Source of the DNA: DATJPY01 sp035506135 | GTDB taxonomy: Bacteria > Myxococcota_A > UBA9160 > PR03 | Assembly: GCA_035506135.1 (NCBI GenBank) | Contig: DATJPY010000062.1 | Location: 1 to 15,173, forward strand | DNA length: 15,173 nt | Direction of reading: 5' to 3' | Shown here: piece after piece, positions 12,646 through 15,173 of the stretch | How positions within the stretch are numbered: the stretch's first letter is position 1 | How the letters are laid out: every line of letters begins with the position of its first letter | Notes under the pieces: model-generated | The model's database searches: none | What the model was told of the DNA's origin: nothing | The model's input: the letters and a program-made list of their open reading frames with translations, nothing else | Translations under genes and position numbers: made by a program

Positions 12646-13505
12646 CGGCGGCCCTCGACGAGCTGCTCGAGCTGCTCGACCTCGAGGAGCTCGAGGTGAA
12701 CCTGTTCCGCGGGCGCAGCCCGCACGAGCAGCGGCAGCGCGTGTTCGGCGGGCAGGTGGCGGGGCAGGCGCTGGTCGCCGCCTGCCGCACCGTCCAGCGC
12801 GGGCTCGCCCACTCGCTGCACGCGTACTTCCTGCGCCCGGGCGACCCGCAGGTGCCGATCGTGTACCAGGTCGACCGCATCCGCGATGGCCGCACGTTCA
12901 CGACCCGGCGCGTGGTGGCGATCCAGCACGGCGAGGCGATCTTCCACCTCTCGGCGTCGTTCCAGCCCGACGAGCCCGGCGTCGAGCACGAGGATCCGAT
13001 GCCGCGCGCGCCGGATCCCGAGCGGCTCCCGACCTGGCGCGAGCGCGTGTCGCGCATCCTCCCGCGAGTGCCGCGCGGGATGGGCGACTGGCTCACGCGC
13101 GACCGCCCGATCGAGCTGCGCTACGTCGACGAGCTCCCGATCCTCTCCGCCGAGCCGCGGCCGGCGGAGCAGCAGGTCTGGATGCGCGCCGACGGCAAGC
13201 TGCCCGACGACCCGCCGCTGCACCAGGTCGTGGTGGCCTATGCGTCGGACATGACGCTGCTCGACACGGCGCTGCTGCCGCACGGCGTGCCCTGGATCGA
13301 CGAGCAGTTCATGATGGCGAGCCTCGACCACGCCATGTGGTTCCACCGGCGATTTCGCGCGGACGAGTGGCTGCTCTACCAGCTCCACAGCCCGACCGCC
13401 GCCGGGGCGCGCGGCTTCACGCGGGGCGAGATCTGGACGCACGACGGACACCTGGCCGTGTCGGTCGTCCAGGAAGGCCTGATCCGCCATCGGTCCGTGC
13501 GGTGA
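12642..13505 (+). CDS. tesB: Acyl-CoA thioesterase II (TesB)
   Basis: The 287-residue protein is a full double-hotdog TesB, which hydrolyses medium- and long-chain acyl-CoA to free fatty acid and CoA. The first hotdog (about 15-110) shows RVFGGQVAGQALVAA and LHAYFLRPGD; the second (about 165-285) shows YASDMTLL, SLDHAMWFH and GEIW...VVQEGLIR. The catalytic triad of E. coli TesB (Asp204, Thr228, Gln278) maps to Asp203, Ser227 and Gln277; Ser for Thr is a conservative change. The GTG start at 12642 overlaps the EVE stop, with GGGAAGGGGG just upstream. A 15-nt gap separates it from the GH13 gene. The functional link to its EVE and glucosidase neighbours is not obvious; it could relate to the lipid-acting genes at the left end only loosely. 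Confidence 0.95.
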   Translation: MTAALDELLELLDLEELEVNLFRGRSPHEQRQRVFGGQVAGQALVAACRTVQRGLAHSLHAYFLRPGDPQVPIVYQVDRIRDGRTFTTRRVVAIQHGEAIFHLSASFQPDEPGVEHEDPMPRAPDPERLPTWRERVSRILPRVPRGMGDWLTRDRPIELRYVDELPILSAEPRPAEQQVWMRADGKLPDDPPLHQVVVAYASDMTLLDTALLPHGVPWIDEQFMMASLDHAMWFHRRFRADEWLLYQLHSPTAAGARGFTRGEIWTHDGHLAVSVVQEGLIRHRSVR

Positions 13506-13520
13506 GCTGAAGGAGGGGCG

Positions 13521-15125
13521 TTGGCGGACTGGGTGTGGTGGCGCGACGGCGTCGTGTATCAGATCTACCCGCGCTCGTTCATGGACGCGAATGGAGACGG
13601 CGTCGGCGACCTCGAGGGGATCCGTCGCCGGCTCGACCACCTCTCGTGGCTCGGCGTCGACGCGATCTGGATGTCGCCGTTCTATCCCTCGCCGATGGCC
13701 GACTTCGGCTACGACGTGGCCGACTACTGCGACGTGGACCCCCTGTTCGGCACGCTCGGCGACTTCGACCGCCTGCTCGCGGACGCCCACGCGCGCAGCA
13801 TCCGCGTCGTCGTCGACTGGGTTCCGAACCACACCTCCGACCGCCATCCGTGGTTCGTGGAGGCGCGCGCCGGCCGCGGCAGCGCGAAGCGCGCGTGGTA
13901 CGTGTGGGCCGATCCGAAGCCCGACGGCACCCCGCCCAACAACTGGTTCTCGATGTTCGGGGGCTCGGCCTGGGAGCTCGATCGAGCGAGCGGACAGTAC
14001 TACCTGCGCTCGTTCCTGAAGGAGCAGGCCGATCTCAACTGGCGCAACCCGGAGCTCGTGCGCGCCATGCACGACGTTCTGCGCTTCTGGCTCGAGCGCG
14101 GCGTCGACGGTTTCCGCACCGACGTCGGCCACCGGATCCTCAAGGATCCCCAGATGCGCGACAACCCGCCGAACCTGGACGTGCCCGAGACGTTCCGCGA
14201 CGGCTTCCTCGGCCAGATCCACCTGCACGACGAGAACCACCCCGACGTGCACGCCGCCTTCCGCGCGATCCGCCGGCTCCTCGACGGCTACGGCGAGCGC
14301 ATGATGGTGGGCGAGATCGGGCTTTGGGATCCCGGCGAGCTCGCCCGCTACCTCGGGCGCGGCGACGAGCTGCACCTCGCCTTCTACTTCCCCTTCCTCC
14401 ACTCGCCGTGGGAGGCCGCTGCCTTCCGGCGGCAGATCGAGCGCTTCGAGGCCGTCTGCCCGGCCGAGGGCTGGCCGACCTGGGTGCTCTCGAACCACGA
14501 CGTCCCGCGCCACGCGTCGCGCTACGACGACCCGGCGCTCGGCCCCGCGCGCGCCCGCCTCGCCGCCATGCTGCTGCTGACGCTCCGCGGCACGCCGTTC
14601 CTCTACTACGGCGAGGAGATCGGCATGCGGAACGTGGAGATCGCCGAGGACTGCATGCAGGATCCCCTGGCGCGCACGCTCCACCCGAGGCTCTGTCGCG
14701 ACGGCGAGCGCACGCCGATGCGCTGGGACACCACGGCCGGCGCGGGCTTCTCGTCCGCACCGCCGTGGCTCCCGGTCGGCCCGCAGCCACCGGGCACCGA
14801 CGTCGAGAGCCAGCGCGCCGATCGCGCCTCGCTGCTCTGGCTATACCGCGACCTGCTGGCGCTCCGGCGCGCGAGCCCCGCCCTGCGCCGCGGGAGCTTC
14901 CGTGCGCTCGAGGCGCCGGAGGGCGTTCTCGCCTACGAGCGCGAGGTCGAGAGCCAGCGCGCGCTCGTCGCGCTCAACTTCTCCGACGGCGCGAAGACGG
15001 TCGAGCTCGGCGGCGAGCGGGTGGCCGGCGGCCTCCGCACGGGCGCGACCGCGCTCCCGGAGCGGGCCGACGCGGTCCGCCTCGACGCGGCAGAGGGCGT
15101 CGTCCTGCTGACGCGAGAGGGGTGA
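13521..15125 (+). CDS. GH13 alpha-glucosidase / alpha-amylase family glycosidase
   Basis: The 534-residue protein is a cytoplasmic-type GH13 enzyme, with no signal peptide, that would release glucose from alpha-glucosides (oligo-1,6-glucosidase or alpha-1,4-glucosidase group). It opens WWRDGVVYQIYPRSF and has a calcium-type loop DANGDGVGD at 22-30. Conserved region I is DWVPNHTS at 99-106, region II GFRTDVGH with nucleophile Asp201, region III MMVGEIGLWD with acid/base Glu265, and region IV VLSNHDVPRH with transition-state Asp327, so all catalytic residues are present. The C-terminal beta domain (about 450-534) matches the DUF3459 type. The TTG start at 13521 is supported by AAGGAGGGG at 13510-13518 and by the family-typical opening right after it. 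It lies 15 nt after tesB and is probably the last gene of that operon. Exact linkage specificity cannot be read here. Confidence 0.94.
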   Translation: MADWVWWRDGVVYQIYPRSFMDANGDGVGDLEGIRRRLDHLSWLGVDAIWMSPFYPSPMADFGYDVADYCDVDPLFGTLGDFDRLLADAHARSIRVVVDWVPNHTSDRHPWFVEARAGRGSAKRAWYVWADPKPDGTPPNNWFSMFGGSAWELDRASGQYYLRSFLKEQADLNWRNPELVRAMHDVLRFWLERGVDGFRTDVGHRILKDPQMRDNPPNLDVPETFRDGFLGQIHLHDENHPDVHAAFRAIRRLLDGYGERMMVGEIGLWDPGELARYLGRGDELHLAFYFPFLHSPWEAAAFRRQIERFEAVCPAEGWPTWVLSNHDVPRHASRYDDPALGPARARLAAMLLLTLRGTPFLYYGEEIGMRNVEIAEDCMQDPLARTLHPRLCRDGERTPMRWDTTAGAGFSSAPPWLPVGPQPPGTDVESQRADRASLLWLYRDLLALRRASPALRRGSFRALEAPEGVLAYEREVESQRALVALNFSDGAKTVELGGERVAGGLRTGATALPERADAVRLDAAEGVVLLTREG

Positions 15126-15145
15126 CCTCCCCGAGTCGACGGGCC

Positions 15146-15168
15146 GCCGGCAGTGAGTTGCCCCCGGC
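15146..15168 (+). terminator. Possible weak hairpin after the GH13 gene
   Basis: GCCGGCA (15146-15152) can pair with TGCC (15159-15162) and GGC (15166-15168), giving seven base pairs with a three-base bulge and a six-base loop, 20 nt after the stop codon. No T tract is seen before the window ends, so a terminator role is only a guess. Confidence 0.2.
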
Positions 15169-15173
15169 ACGGC

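Noticed and set aside
12375..14684. Long minus-strand open frame opposite EVE, TesB and GH13 genes
   Set aside because: It spans three well-identified plus-strand genes and has no recognisable domain; composition is that of an antisense shadow.

Overview
The window is GC-rich (about 70% or more by eye) and almost fully coding, with short intergenic gaps, frequent GTG/TTG starts and many 1-, 4- or 14-nt gene overlaps. The gene content suggests a high-GC proteobacterial-type chromosome, most like the former delta-proteobacteria (Myxococcota/Binatota-type). This rests on a NikR operator with GTGTTAC/GTAACAC half-sites, an expansin with a PEP-CTERM-like tail, and a CYP142-like P450 beside a phosphotransferase and an SDR. 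The taxonomic placement is inference. No rRNA, tRNA, CRISPR array or mobile element is seen.

Left end (1-2229): a minus-strand pair, a P450 cut by the window edge (CYP142-like N-terminus) and an APH-type phosphotransferase, overlaps as TGATG. It is divergent from a plus-strand short-chain dehydrogenase, with a perfect 7+5+7 dyad in the gap. Together they suggest oxidation of lipid, steroid or acyl-CoA substrates.

2452-5095: a minus-strand pair. A secreted bacterial expansin (barrel plus cellulose-binding domain, ending in a PEP-CTERM-like tail) overlaps by 14 nt a large membrane protein that joins a GtrA-like flippase segment to a GT39/PMT-type glycosyltransferase. It is divergent from a plus-strand pair (5241-7021): an MFS drug-type exporter and an alkyltransferase-like (ATL) DNA repair protein with the PWHR signature.

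7022-11492 is the centrepiece. A five-gene operon, nikR - TonB-dependent receptor - exbB - exbD - tonB, has every junction overlapping by 4 nt (GTGA or ATGA). It is preceded by a TTGACA/TATAGA promoter with a perfect GTGTTAC-N14-GTAACAC inverted repeat laid across it, only one base upstream of the nikR ATG. This reads as a self-contained, nickel-repressed outer-membrane nickel uptake system with its own energy-transducing complex. The receptor gene carries a G8 tract and, 33 nt further on, a G6 tract.

11493-15125: a 352-nt non-coding stretch leads to a small RRM RNA-binding protein with a glycine-rich tail (TTG start). Then comes a likely operon of an EVE-domain protein, acyl-CoA thioesterase II (TesB) and a GH13 alpha-glucosidase. 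The last 48 bases hold only a possible weak hairpin.
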